Assembly (NCBI GenBank): GCA_902494585.1
Contig: CABUUD010000086.1
Coordinates: 1-8,023, forward strand
Direction: 5' to 3'
Length of the DNA stretch: 8,023 nt
From: an uncultured Collinsella sp.
GTDB lineage: Bacteria > Actinomycetota > Coriobacteriia > Coriobacteriales > Coriobacteriaceae
Shown here: piece by piece, positions 1-6,536 of the stretch
Numbering within the stretch: the first letter of the stretch is position 1
Layout of the letters: every line of letters begins with the position of its first letter
Program-made: the position numbers and the translations under genes
Notes under the pieces: generated by a model
What the model was told of the DNA's origin: nothing
What the model saw: the letters and a program-made list of their open reading frames with translations, nothing else
Databases searched by the model: none

Positions 1-59
1 GACCAATGAAGTGCCCCCGTTCTGCTCCTTCGGAGCTACGAACGGGGGCACTTCTGGTC
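1..59. repeat. Long GC-rich hairpin at the window edge
   Basis: Bases 8-22 pair perfectly with 40-54 (15 bp, core tgcccccgtt/aacgggggca). The stem extends outward through gacca (1-5) with tggtc (55-59) past a two-base bulge, and inward through gctcc (24-28) with ggagc (32-36). No T-run follows on the plus strand, and the minus-strand continuation lies outside the window, so a terminator for a gene to the left cannot be confirmed. It may instead be one copy of a dispersed palindromic repeat. The structure is certain; the role is not. Confidence 0.7.
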
Positions 60-180
60 TGCGGAATGTTTTCAAAACCAAGCCCGGTCCCGGCCTGCGG
101 TAACGTTGCTGGCGGTTCTTGGGCATCGCTTGCTGGCGGGGTTCCTTGTCTGAGTTGGACTTAGTTGGTGGGGCCACTTA

Positions 181-315
181 TCCCGGTCGCTGTCCCGCGC
201 CTTTGGCGCGGGAGGCGCGCCTCTTTGGGAACGAAGAGATAACTCAGCTGTGATGGCGTCGCGCACCGAATGCTCCACTTTGGACTGCGTCGGACTCGTT
301 GTTGTTCGAATCCCC
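181..315 (-). repeat. Structured intergenic element, copy 1
   Basis: This non-coding stretch holds a perfect 9-bp hairpin (193-201 with 205-213, loop ttt), the 12-base palindrome gaggcgcgcctc (212-223) and a small repeat ctctt/aagag (221-225 with 234-238). Read on the minus strand it shares, in the same order, the blocks attcgaac, aaagagg-N-gcgcc, a hairpin, and agcgac with a second element at 7784-7877. The hairpin stems differ in sequence but are fully paired in both, which suggests diverged copies of one structured family. Minus-strand open frames crossing it have no recognisable protein features. To its left, 60-180 shows only a 10-base direct repeat, ttgctggcgg (106-115 and 130-139), and the palindrome gttttcaaaac (68-78). 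Confidence 0.5.
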
Positions 316-367
316 TATCCCCCTTTCGCTGGTTCGCGCTTTGCGCGAACTCCGCGCTACTGGGGAT
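310..367. repeat. Compound hairpin downstream of the DtxR-family gene
   Basis: A perfect 8-bp stem (gttcgcgc 332-339 with gcgcgaac 343-350, loop ttt) is nested inside an outer repeat, atcccc (310-315) with ggggat (362-367). It begins 4 bp past the stop codon of the repressor gene ending at 371, so it lies in that gene's 3' untranslated region. No T-run follows in the direction of transcription, so it does not look like an ordinary intrinsic terminator, though it could protect the 3' end of the mRNA or slow polymerase. Confidence 0.55.
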
Positions 368-370
368 CAA

Positions 371-760
371 TTAGGCTTCCGTTGCTGGGCCCGCCACATC
401 TTCCCGCCCCAACATCGACCTTAGCTTCTCAAAGCTCTCCTCGCTCAGGCAATGCTCCATGTGGCAGCCCTCTTGCGAGGCAACCTCAGGCGCTACGCCT
501 GCGTCCTCGAGCAGCCCCACAAAAAAGCAATGGCGCTCCCACATTTGACGGGCAACCTCAATACCGCGTTCCGTCAGATGAACATCTCGTTTTCCCATTT
601 CGACATAGCCGTTGCTTTCCAGCGTCGCCATGGCTTTAGAGACACTTGCCTTGGTTACGCCCAGGTATTCGGCGACGTCAATTGACCGAACGATGCCCTG
701 GCGCTCCGAGAGCACATAAATAGATTCGAGATAGTCTTCTCCAGATTCACGCAGGGCCAT
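371..760 (-). CDS. DtxR/MntR-family metal-dependent transcriptional repressor
   Basis: A 129-residue cytoplasmic DNA-binding repressor expected to sense Mn2+ or Fe2+ and shut off metal uptake genes. Residues 5-60 form the DtxR-type winged helix-turn-helix (EDYLESIY at 8-15, recognition region VTKASVSKAMATLE at 35-48). Residues 61-115 form the metal-binding and dimerisation domain, with H77 and C99-x-x-E102-H103. D9 and E12 sit where Bacillus MntR has D8 and E11, but C99 replaces MntR E99 and recalls DtxR C102. The SH3-like third domain of DtxR/IdeR is absent, so the length fits MntR. The ATG start is preceded by gaaaggcgg at suitable spacing. No transporter gene is adjacent, so its targets are unknown; autoregulation is possible through the inverted repeat at 800-830. 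The family is clear; Mn versus Fe is not. Confidence 0.9.
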   Translation of the reverse strand: MALRESGEDYLESIYVLSERQGIVRSIDVAEYLGVTKASVSKAMATLESNGYVEMGKRDVHLTERGIEVARQMWERHCFFVGLLEDAGVAPEVASQEGCHMEHCLSEESFEKLRSMLGREDVAGPATEA

Positions 761-799
761 GGGCCGCCTTTCGCGATGGCTTCTAGTTAGCCTTTGGAT

Positions 800-842
800 A
801 CTTTTGCTTGAATTACTTTACCGCAAAAGTTGCCCATGTCTT
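800..842 (-). promoter_or_regulatory. Candidate promoter and operator of the DtxR-family gene
   Basis: A perfect 8-bp inverted repeat, acttttgc (800-807) and gcaaaagt (823-830), lies 40-70 bp upstream of the repressor start, in a stretch clearly more AT-rich than its surroundings. On the minus strand a weak promoter can be drawn: aagaca as -35 (837-842), 16 bp, taaagt as -10 (815-820). The -10 would fall between the repeat arms, a natural place for repression. The repeat is certain; the promoter and operator roles are inferred. The arms do not closely match the DtxR or MntR consensus boxes as I remember them. Confidence 0.35.
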
Positions 843-919
843 ACTACATTGTCTAAAAAGTTAACCGTGTTTCACAAAATGCGCGGAGCAAGCAGGGCGA
901 CACGACACGCAACGCGCAG

Positions 920-965
920 GGAGTGTCCCCAGCTGCCGGCAGAAAAGGAGCGTCCCCAAGTGCCG
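920..965. repeat. Short REP-like direct repeat
   Basis: Two 19-base units begin 27 bp apart (920-938 and 947-965), both of the form ggag-N-gtcccca-NN-tgccg, with 16 of 19 identical. The first overlaps the 10-base palindrome ctgccggcag (933-942). They lie between the stop of the HAD gene at 974 and the repressor promoter. The gtcccc-containing core recalls dispersed REP-type repeats that I associate with coriobacterial genomes; this is memory and was not checked. No terminator with a T-tract was found here for the HAD gene. Confidence 0.5.
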
Positions 966-973
966 AGCCGCAG

Positions 974-1744
974 CTATAACAGGCCAAAGTGCTTCGCGGC
1001 GTTGTAGATGCCGTCATCGTCCACGGCGGTCGTTACGTAGGTCGCCGCGGCCTTCACGGTATCCTGCGCGTTGCCCATGGCCACACTTGTGCCCACGGCG
1101 GAAAACATCGACAGGTCGTTCTCGCCATCGCCAAAGGCAATCGCCTCGCTCGCGTCGATGCCCAGGCGCTCCAGCGTCGCCGCCACGCCCAGGTCCTTGC
1201 CGCCGTTGGCCGGAATAATGTCGCAGAACAGGTCGCACCAGCGCGTGGTTGTAGAATGCGACAGGACATCGGTAACTATGCCCTGGTCGGCCGGGTCCAC
1301 AAAGGCACAGAACTGGTAAACCGGTGCATCGAAAGCATGCTCAAAAGGCTCCTCGTGATACGAGATTCCGGCATTGTCGGCAGCCGCCACCACGCGCTTG
1401 GACAGACGGTTCACAAACGAATTCTCGCCCTGCATGCACAGTGAGTCGTAGCGTCCCTGCGCCACCTGGTCCACAATCACCGCAACGTCGTCCGGATCGA
1501 TCGGGCAGCTGCGATAAACGCCCTTGGCATCAAAACAGTGCTGACCCGAAAGCGTAATGTACGCATCCCAACCCAAGTCGAACAGCCAATCCGGCATCTG
1601 GTAGGTCGGGCGACCCGTGGCGATTATGCACGCAATCCCCTGCTCGCGAAAGCTGTCGAGCACCTGCTGCGCCGACGCCGGAATCCGATGGGTCTTAAAG
1701 CTCAGCAACGTGCCGTCGATATCGAAAAATGCGGCCTTGATCAT
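974..1744 (-). CDS. Cof-type HAD-IIB family phosphatase
   Basis: A 256-residue soluble HAD-superfamily hydrolase of the Cof/IIB type, a group that typically dephosphorylates sugar phosphates, nucleotides or cofactor intermediates. All four motifs are present: motif I FFDIDGTL (6-13, nucleophile D8 and acid D10), motif II ATGRP (42-46, T43), motif III lysine K183 in GGKDLG, and motif IV GDGENDLSM (205-213, acidic D206 and D210). The roughly 100 residues between motifs II and III form the expected cap. The length is normal and the gene intact. Its ATG lies 6 bp after the stop of the ABC-F gene, and its ribosome site falls in the end of that gene, so the two are probably cotranscribed and coupled. 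The substrate cannot be read from the sequence. Confidence 0.92.
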   Translation of the reverse strand: MIKAAFFDIDGTLLSFKTHRIPASAQQVLDSFREQGIACIIATGRPTYQMPDWLFDLGWDAYITLSGQHCFDAKGVYRSCPIDPDDVAVIVDQVAQGRYDSLCMQGENSFVNRLSKRVVAAADNAGISYHEEPFEHAFDAPVYQFCAFVDPADQGIVTDVLSHSTTTRWCDLFCDIIPANGGKDLGVAATLERLGIDASEAIAFGDGENDLSMFSAVGTSVAMGNAQDTVKAAATYVTTAVDDDGIYNAAKHFGLL

Positions 1745-1750
1745 CCTTGC

Positions 1751-3610
1751 CTACTCCTCGCCCTCGAGCTTCTCGCTCGCCTCGAGCCACGCCATCTCCA
1801 GCTCGTCCATGGCGGCGTGAGCCTCGTCAATCTTTGCCTGCTGCTCGCCCAGCGCCGTGTAGTTGGTGGGGTCGACCTGGGCCATCGCGGCCTCGGCCTC
1901 CTCCACGCGAGCGCGCTGCGTCTCCATTTTGCGCTCAAGCGAGCTCACCTCGCGGCGGAGCTTCTGGCGCTCGGCGTTGGAAAGACCATTGGGCTGGCCG
2001 CTCGACTTGGGCTTTTCGGCCGCAGTTGCCGCGGCACCGGTGTCAAACGTGCCGGTCTTGGCGCTCGGCGCACCCACGGGCTCACCCTCGGCGGTGGCGT
2101 TGCACAGGCGTAGGTACTGGTCGACGCCGCCGGGCATATGCGTCAGGTGGCCGTCGAGCAGCGCCCACTGCTGGTCGGTCACGCGCTCCATCAAGAAGCG
2201 GTCGTGCGTCACCAGGATCAGCGTGCCGGGCCAACCGTCCAGCAAATCCTCGACAATCGCGAGCATGTCGGTATCCAGGTCGTTACCAGGCTCGTCCAGG
2301 ATAAGCACGTTGGGCTCGTCCAGGATCGTCAGCAACAGCGACAGGCGACGGCGCTGGCCGCCCGAAAGATCGCCGATGCGGCTCCAGAGCTGCTGGGTCG
2401 TAAAGCCCAGGCGTTCGCAGAGCTTCTCGGGCGAAGTCTCCTTGCCGTCGATGACGTAGTACTTCTTATAGTTGCCGAGAACCTCGCGGATCGTGTCGCC
2501 CATGTAGGGCTCGAGCTCCTCGAGCTGCTGCGACAGCACGCCAAAGCGCACCGTCTGGCCAATCTTCACGCGGCCGCGCGTGGGCTCAATCTTGCCCTGA
2601 ATCACGTCGAGCAGCGTCGACTTGCCAGCGCCGTTCTCGCCCAAAAGTCCATAGCGGTCGCCCGCTCCGATGAGCCAGGTCACGTCGGAAAGTACCTGCT
2701 TGGGCGCGCCATCGGTATCCGCATAGCCGGCGTCCACGTCGACCACGTCGATGACCTGCTTGCCCAGGCGGCTCACGGCGAGGCGCTTGAGCTCCAGCTC
2801 GTCGCGCACGGGCGGTACGTCGGCGATGAGCTCGCGAGCGGCATCCACGCGAAACTTGGGCTTGGTGGAGCGCGCCTGGGCGCCGCGGCTTAGCCACGCG
2901 AGCTCCTTGCGCGCCATGTTGCGACGGCGCTCCTCGGTAACCGCGGCCATGCGGTCGCGCTCTACGCGCTGCAGGATGTATGCCGAATAGCCGCCCTCGA
3001 AGGGATCGACCTGGCCGTCATGGACCTCCCACATACTGGTGCAGACCTCGTCCAAGAACCAGCGGTCGTGCGTGACCACGAGCATCGCGCCCTGACCGCG
3101 CTGCCAGCGGGCCTTTAAGTGGCGCGCGAGCCAGTTGATGGTGCGCATGTCCAGGTGGTTGGTGGGCTCGTCAAGCATAAGCACGTCATAGTCGCCGATC
3201 AGCAGGCGCGCGAGGTCCACGCGACGGCGCTGGCCGCCCGAAAGCTCGCCCACCGTGCCCTCCCAGGGCACATCGCTAATAAGGCCAGCGAGGATCTGAC
3301 GCGTACGTGGGCTCGAGGCCCACTCATACTCGGGCGTATCGCCCACGACGGCATGATGCACGGTGTCGGCATCGGCCAGGTTGTCCTTTTGGCCGAGCAA
3401 TCCGATCGTGGTGTCGCGGCGGTGCGTCACGCGGCCATCGTCGGGCTCCAGCGTGCCGGCGAGCACACTCAGCAGCGTCGACTTGCCGTCGCCGTTTTTA
3501 CCGACGATACCAATACGGTCGCCCTCGTCCACGCCGAGCGTCACGCTATCGAAAATATGCTTGGTGGGAAACTCTAGGCTGACGGAATCGCATCCCAAAA
3601 GAATCGCCAT
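1751..3610 (-). CDS. ABC-F family ATPase, Uup-like
   Basis: A 619-residue soluble protein with two ABC ATPase domains and no membrane segments. ABC-F proteins bind the ribosomal E site and modulate translation; Uup members are also linked to transposon excision and ribosome assembly. Domain 1: Walker A GKNGDGKST (37-45), signature LSGGQ (123-127), Walker B LMLDEPTNHLD (144-154), H181. The charged linker spans about 210-285. Domain 2: Walker A GENGAGKST (324-332), LSGGQ (415-419), Walker B LILDEPGNDLD (436-446), H469. A coiled-coil tail (about 545-619), rich in Glu, Arg, Lys and Ala, matches Uup. The frame stays open up to 3802, but I chose the ATG at 3608-3610: it follows gaaggag at good spacing, and the upstream codons cross the pst terminator and a repeat. 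A -10-like tatcat (minus strand, 3646-3651) is possible. An antibiotic-resistance role cannot be excluded from sequence alone. Confidence 0.93.
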   Translation of the reverse strand: MAILLGCDSVSLEFPTKHIFDSVTLGVDEGDRIGIVGKNGDGKSTLLSVLAGTLEPDDGRVTHRRDTTIGLLGQKDNLADADTVHHAVVGDTPEYEWASSPRTRQILAGLISDVPWEGTVGELSGGQRRRVDLARLLIGDYDVLMLDEPTNHLDMRTINWLARHLKARWQRGQGAMLVVTHDRWFLDEVCTSMWEVHDGQVDPFEGGYSAYILQRVERDRMAAVTEERRRNMARKELAWLSRGAQARSTKPKFRVDAARELIADVPPVRDELELKRLAVSRLGKQVIDVVDVDAGYADTDGAPKQVLSDVTWLIGAGDRYGLLGENGAGKSTLLDVIQGKIEPTRGRVKIGQTVRFGVLSQQLEELEPYMGDTIREVLGNYKKYYVIDGKETSPEKLCERLGFTTQQLWSRIGDLSGGQRRRLSLLLTILDEPNVLILDEPGNDLDTDMLAIVEDLLDGWPGTLILVTHDRFLMERVTDQQWALLDGHLTHMPGGVDQYLRLCNATAEGEPVGAPSAKTGTFDTGAAATAAEKPKSSGQPNGLSNAERQKLRREVSSLERKMETQRARVEEAEAAMAQVDPTNYTALGEQQAKIDEAHAAMDELEMAWLEASEKLEGEE

Positions 3611-3670
3611 ATGCCCTGCTCCTTCGTAGAAATACAACGTTGTCCATGATAGCAGCGAGCCCCACCCCAA

Positions 3671-3705
3671 ACCACCACGAAGGTGCCTGTCCCCTTTGTG
3701 GTGGT
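3671..3705. repeat. Small palindromic repeat upstream of the ABC-F gene
   Basis: accaccac (3671-3678) pairs with gtggtggt (3698-3705), and the stem extends inward through a G-T and two A-T pairs and partly through ggtg/cccc. The loop region carries ggtgcctgtcccc, a core I recall from REP-type elements mobilised by single-strand (RAYT/Y1) transposases. It sits between the pst terminator and the ABC-F start, close to where a -35 box for that gene would be expected. Confidence 0.5.
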
Positions 3706-3722
3706 CATTTCGGTCGCAGAGC

Positions 3723-3758
3723 AAAAGGCGGGCCATCTCGCAAAAGAGATGACCCGCC
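3723..3758 (-). terminator. Intrinsic terminator of the pst operon
   Basis: On the minus strand, ggcgggtcatctc pairs with gagatggcccgcc around a six-base loop (arms 3746-3758 and 3727-3739, with one G-U wobble in RNA), followed directly by TTTT (3726-3723). It lies 57 bp past the pstB stop. A second palindrome, cccgcggc/gccgcggg (3771-3778 with 3789-3796), lies between it and pstB but lacks a T-run. The terminator separates the pst operon from the ABC-F/HAD pair. Confidence 0.88.
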
Positions 3759-3814
3759 TCTCCAATCAGTCCCGCGGCAACCGTGGCCGCCGCGGGCCTC
3801 AAGCATGTCCCGGA

Positions 3815-4687
3815 CTAGGAGAACATGCCGGTGAGGTAATCATTCAGCCGCTTATCCTTGGGCCGTTGGAAAATCTCGTCAGTCTCGTCGTACTCAACCA
3901 TATCGCCCATGTAGAAGAACGCCGTGCGGTTGGACACGCGCGACGCCTGCTCCATGTTGTGCGTCACGATGACGATGGCACGGTCGGCAACGATCGATGA
4001 CATGAGGTCCTCGATCGCCAGCGTCGAGATGGGGTCGAGCGCCGAGCAGGGCTCGTCAAACAGGATCACGTCGGGATTGAGCGCCAGCGTGCGCGCAATG
4101 CACAGACGCTGCTGCTGGCCGCCCGAAAGCGCGTAGGCGCTCTTGTCGAGCTTGTCCTTGACCTCGTCCCACAGCGCCGCACCACGCAGACTTTCCTCGA
4201 CCATACGATCAAGCTCGTCGCGGTCGGTAATGCCGTGACGCCTGGGCGCAAACGTAATGTTGTCGCGAATGGACTTGCGGAAAGGGTTGGGCTGTTGGAA
4301 TACCATGCCAATGGAGCGACGCAACTCGTAGGTGTTCTCGGTCTTGGTGTTCACGTTGCGCCCGCGGTAGTTGATCTCGCCCTCCACGCGGCAGCCGCGA
4401 ATCTCGCGATTCATCAGGTTGAGGCCGCGTAAGAAGGTCGACTTACCGCAGCCCGAAGGCCCGATGAGCGCCGTGATCTCGCCCTTGTGAAAGTCGAGCG
4501 ACGTATCGTGCAGGGCATGGTGGTCGCCATAGTACACGTTGACGTCCTTGGTGGAGAGCACGACCTCGTCGCTCACGGCCTTGCCGCTCGCGCGCACGCG
4601 CTTCTCGCTCTCCCCCACGCTCGACAGGAAGTTCTGGGTCTCGGACGGTGCCGCTTCGGCTGCGGGTGTTGCTTTCATCTCGCTCAC
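3815..4687 (-). CDS. pstB: Phosphate ABC transporter ATP-binding protein PstB
   Basis: A 290-residue cytoplasmic ATPase that powers phosphate import through PstC-PstA. Walker A GPSGCGKST (76-84), Q-loop glutamines 131-132 in VFQQPNPF, signature LSGGQ (187-191), Walker B VILFDEPCSALDP (207-219) and H243 are all present. FQQPNPF and DEPCSALDP are typical of PstB. The protein is about 40 residues longer than usual at the N terminus; the core starts near VVLSTKDVNVYYG (42-54), and the extension is polar and Ala/Glu-rich. I chose the GTG at 4685-4687: its first bases overlap the pstA TGA (GTGA), and aaggagg lies 11 bases upstream. ATG at codon 4 is the alternative but is 20 bases from that site. 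Last gene of pstSCAB, followed by a terminator, with no phoU after it. Confidence 0.96.
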   Translation of the reverse strand: MSEMKATPAAEAAPSETQNFLSSVGESEKRVRASGKAVSDEVVLSTKDVNVYYGDHHALHDTSLDFHKGEITALIGPSGCGKSTFLRGLNLMNREIRGCRVEGEINYRGRNVNTKTENTYELRRSIGMVFQQPNPFRKSIRDNITFAPRRHGITDRDELDRMVEESLRGAALWDEVKDKLDKSAYALSGGQQQRLCIARTLALNPDVILFDEPCSALDPISTLAIEDLMSSIVADRAIVIVTHNMEQASRVSNRTAFFYMGDMVEYDETDEIFQRPKDKRLNDYLTGMFS

Positions 4688-5610
4688 TCGGCCGTCATCC
4701 TCCTTGCCAGTTGCTTGCCCACGATACGGGCGATTACGTTAAACAGCAGCACGCAAATCATCAGCAGTGCAGCGGTGCCCCAAACGATCTGCTGAGCCTC
4801 GGGGCTGCCCTCGCCATAGATCTTGTAGATGTGCACGGCGAGCGACTCGCCGGGACGGAACACGTTCCAGGCGCAGGTGGGGCTCGACAGGTTAAAGCTC
4901 AAGAAGTTCAGACGCACCGGCGAGCTCATGCCCGAGGTAAAGAGCAGTGCCGCGGCCTCGCCAAACACACGGCCGGCCGAAAGCACAATGCCGGTCACGA
5001 TGGCGGGCATGGCCTCGGGAATCAGGATGTGCAGCGTGGCCTCCCAGCGGGTAAGGCCCATGGCCAGGCATGCATCGCGCTGGGCCTGTGGCACGTCCTC
5101 GAGCGCCTGCTGGATCACGCGCACCAGGATGGGGATATTGAACATGGTGAGCGCGACAGCGCCGGAGATGATGGAGTACTTCCAGCCCAGCTGCACCGAG
5201 AACACCAGAAAGCCGAACATGCCGACGACGATGGAAGGCAGCGAGGACAGCGTCTCGATGGCGGTAGAGGCAATGTCGCGGATAGGGCCGTTCGGCGCGT
5301 ACTCAACCAGGAAGACCGCCCCGCCCAGACTGATGGGCACCGAGATGACCAGAGTGATCAGCAGCAGGTAGAACGAGTCGAACAGCTGGTAGAGCACGCC
5401 ACCCTGGGTACCGTTGGCGCGCGACGGCTGCGTGAGAAAGCCCGGCTGGAACAGCGTCGAGACGCCCTCGAACAGGATATAGGCCACCATGGAGACGACG
5501 ATGAGCATGACGATGGCGGCGATCGCCGTCAGCACGCCCGTGGCGATGCGGTCCTGCTTTTGGACGCGCCCGAACCTCGCCTCGTCGATATGGATGCGCG
5601 TGCTAGCCAC
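4684..5610 (-). CDS. pstA: Phosphate ABC transporter permease PstA
   Basis: A 308-residue inner-membrane permease that pairs with PstC to form the phosphate channel. Six hydrophobic segments are visible, at about 22-47, 78-103, 123-140, 145-165, 200-222 and 275-296. The cytoplasmic EAA-type loop that contacts PstB is at about 178-198 (DACLAMGLTRWEATLHILIP). ETLSSLPSIVVGMFGF (119-134) and SAGRVFGEAAAL (211-222) are characteristic Pst permease stretches. The start is GTG (5608-5610), 8 bp inside the end of pstC, with purine-rich aaggggg and gaagg just upstream. The last 4 bp overlap pstB. These overlaps imply translational coupling within one mRNA. Confidence 0.96.
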   Translation of the reverse strand: MASTRIHIDEARFGRVQKQDRIATGVLTAIAAIVMLIVVSMVAYILFEGVSTLFQPGFLTQPSRANGTQGGVLYQLFDSFYLLLITLVISVPISLGGAVFLVEYAPNGPIRDIASTAIETLSSLPSIVVGMFGFLVFSVQLGWKYSIISGAVALTMFNIPILVRVIQQALEDVPQAQRDACLAMGLTRWEATLHILIPEAMPAIVTGIVLSAGRVFGEAAALLFTSGMSSPVRLNFLSFNLSSPTCAWNVFRPGESLAVHIYKIYGEGSPEAQQIVWGTAALLMICVLLFNVIARIVGKQLARRMTAE

Positions 5611-6511
5611 GAGCCTTCGCCCCCTTGCGGCCGATAAGGTGGATGATCAGGATGAAGATGAGACTCATGCCCATCAGCAGCAGGCCGAGCGCCCACAGAA
5701 CATCGTCCTGGGCCGAGCCCTCGGCATAGACCGCCATAGACGTGGTGAGCGTGGTGGTAATGGTGGACGCCGGCGACAGCAGTGACGTCGGCATGGCCTC
5801 GATGCCGCCGATAACCATGCGCACGGCGAGCGTCTCGCCAAAGGCGCGGGTCATGCCAAGGATGACTGCGGTCATGAGCGACGGCATGGCGGATTTGAGC
5901 ACCACGTGCCAGATGGTCTGCCAGCGGGTATAGCCCAGCGCGAGCGAGCCCTGACGGTAGCTGTCGGGCACGGCGCGCAGGCCATCGACCGAAAGCGTGG
6001 TCATGGTCGGCAGGATCATGACGGCCAGCACGATGGCGCCGGGTAAGATGCCCAGACCCGTGCTCACATGGAAAACACTCTTCATAAGGCCGACAACCAC
6101 GTGAAAACCGATCAGGCCAAAGACGACCGAAGGAATGCCGGTCAAAAGCTCAATAAGCGGCTGAAAGATCTTGGAGCCAAACTTAGGGCTAATCTCGACC
6201 GCAAAGATAGCAGAGCCGATAGCAATGGGCAGTGCGATGAGCGTGGAGAGCACCATGACCGCAAACGAGGTGACGATCAGGGGCAGGGCGCCGGTGTAGG
6301 GCAGGCCGTTTTTAGCCGTGTTGGCCAGGTCCCACTTGGTGCCGGTGAAGAACTCGACGACCGAAACGCCGTCCTTGAAAAAAGCCGAGAGGCCCTTCTG
6401 GGCGACCATAAAGATGAGCGCGGCAACGACAAGCGTCACGAGCGCTACGCACGCGCCCGTGACGCCCAGGCCCACGTTCTCAAGGTCGCGCTTTGGCAGC
6501 TGTTTTGCCAT
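5603..6511 (-). CDS. pstC: Phosphate ABC transporter permease PstC
   Basis: A 302-residue inner-membrane permease, partner of PstA. Hydrophobic segments lie at about 14-36, 76-104, 124-142, 152-170, 205-224 and 270-293. The EAA loop is at about 189-209 (ALGYTRWQTIWHVVLKSAMP). ELLTGIPSVVFGLIGF (121-136) and GMTRAFGETLAVRMVIG (219-235) are hallmark Pst permease motifs. The ATG at 6509-6511 is preceded by ggaaagg at good spacing. It lies 25 bp downstream of the pstS stop and overlaps pstA by 8 bp. Length and architecture are normal. Confidence 0.96.
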   Translation of the reverse strand: MAKQLPKRDLENVGLGVTGACVALVTLVVAALIFMVAQKGLSAFFKDGVSVVEFFTGTKWDLANTAKNGLPYTGALPLIVTSFAVMVLSTLIALPIAIGSAIFAVEISPKFGSKIFQPLIELLTGIPSVVFGLIGFHVVVGLMKSVFHVSTGLGILPGAIVLAVMILPTMTTLSVDGLRAVPDSYRQGSLALGYTRWQTIWHVVLKSAMPSLMTAVILGMTRAFGETLAVRMVIGGIEAMPTSLLSPASTITTTLTTSMAVYAEGSAQDDVLWALGLLLMGMSLIFILIIHLIGRKGAKARG

Positions 6512-6536
6512 TGCAAACCTTTCCGGGGGCGATTAC

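Noticed and set aside
304..315. Possible tRNA: T-loop-like gttcgaatc followed by cccc
   Set aside because: The bases before the loop do not pair to make a T stem, and no acceptor, D or anticodon arms fit on either strand.
72..370. Two minus-strand open frames of 68-69 codons left of the repressor gene
   Set aside because: They run through hairpins and palindromes, have no domain or clear ribosome site, and are better explained as repeat sequence that happens to stay open.
3771..3796. Palindrome cccgcggc/gccgcggg just after pstB as a terminator
   Set aside because: It has no following T-run on the minus strand; the hairpin at 3727-3758 with TTTT is the better terminator.
4648..5637. Long plus-strand open frames opposite pstA, pstC, the ABC-F gene and the HAD gene (for example 4648-5637, 2138-2893, 1538-2113)
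   Set aside because: They are antisense shadows of well-supported genes, have low-complexity Arg/His/Asp-rich translations and no recognisable domains; high GC keeps such frames open.
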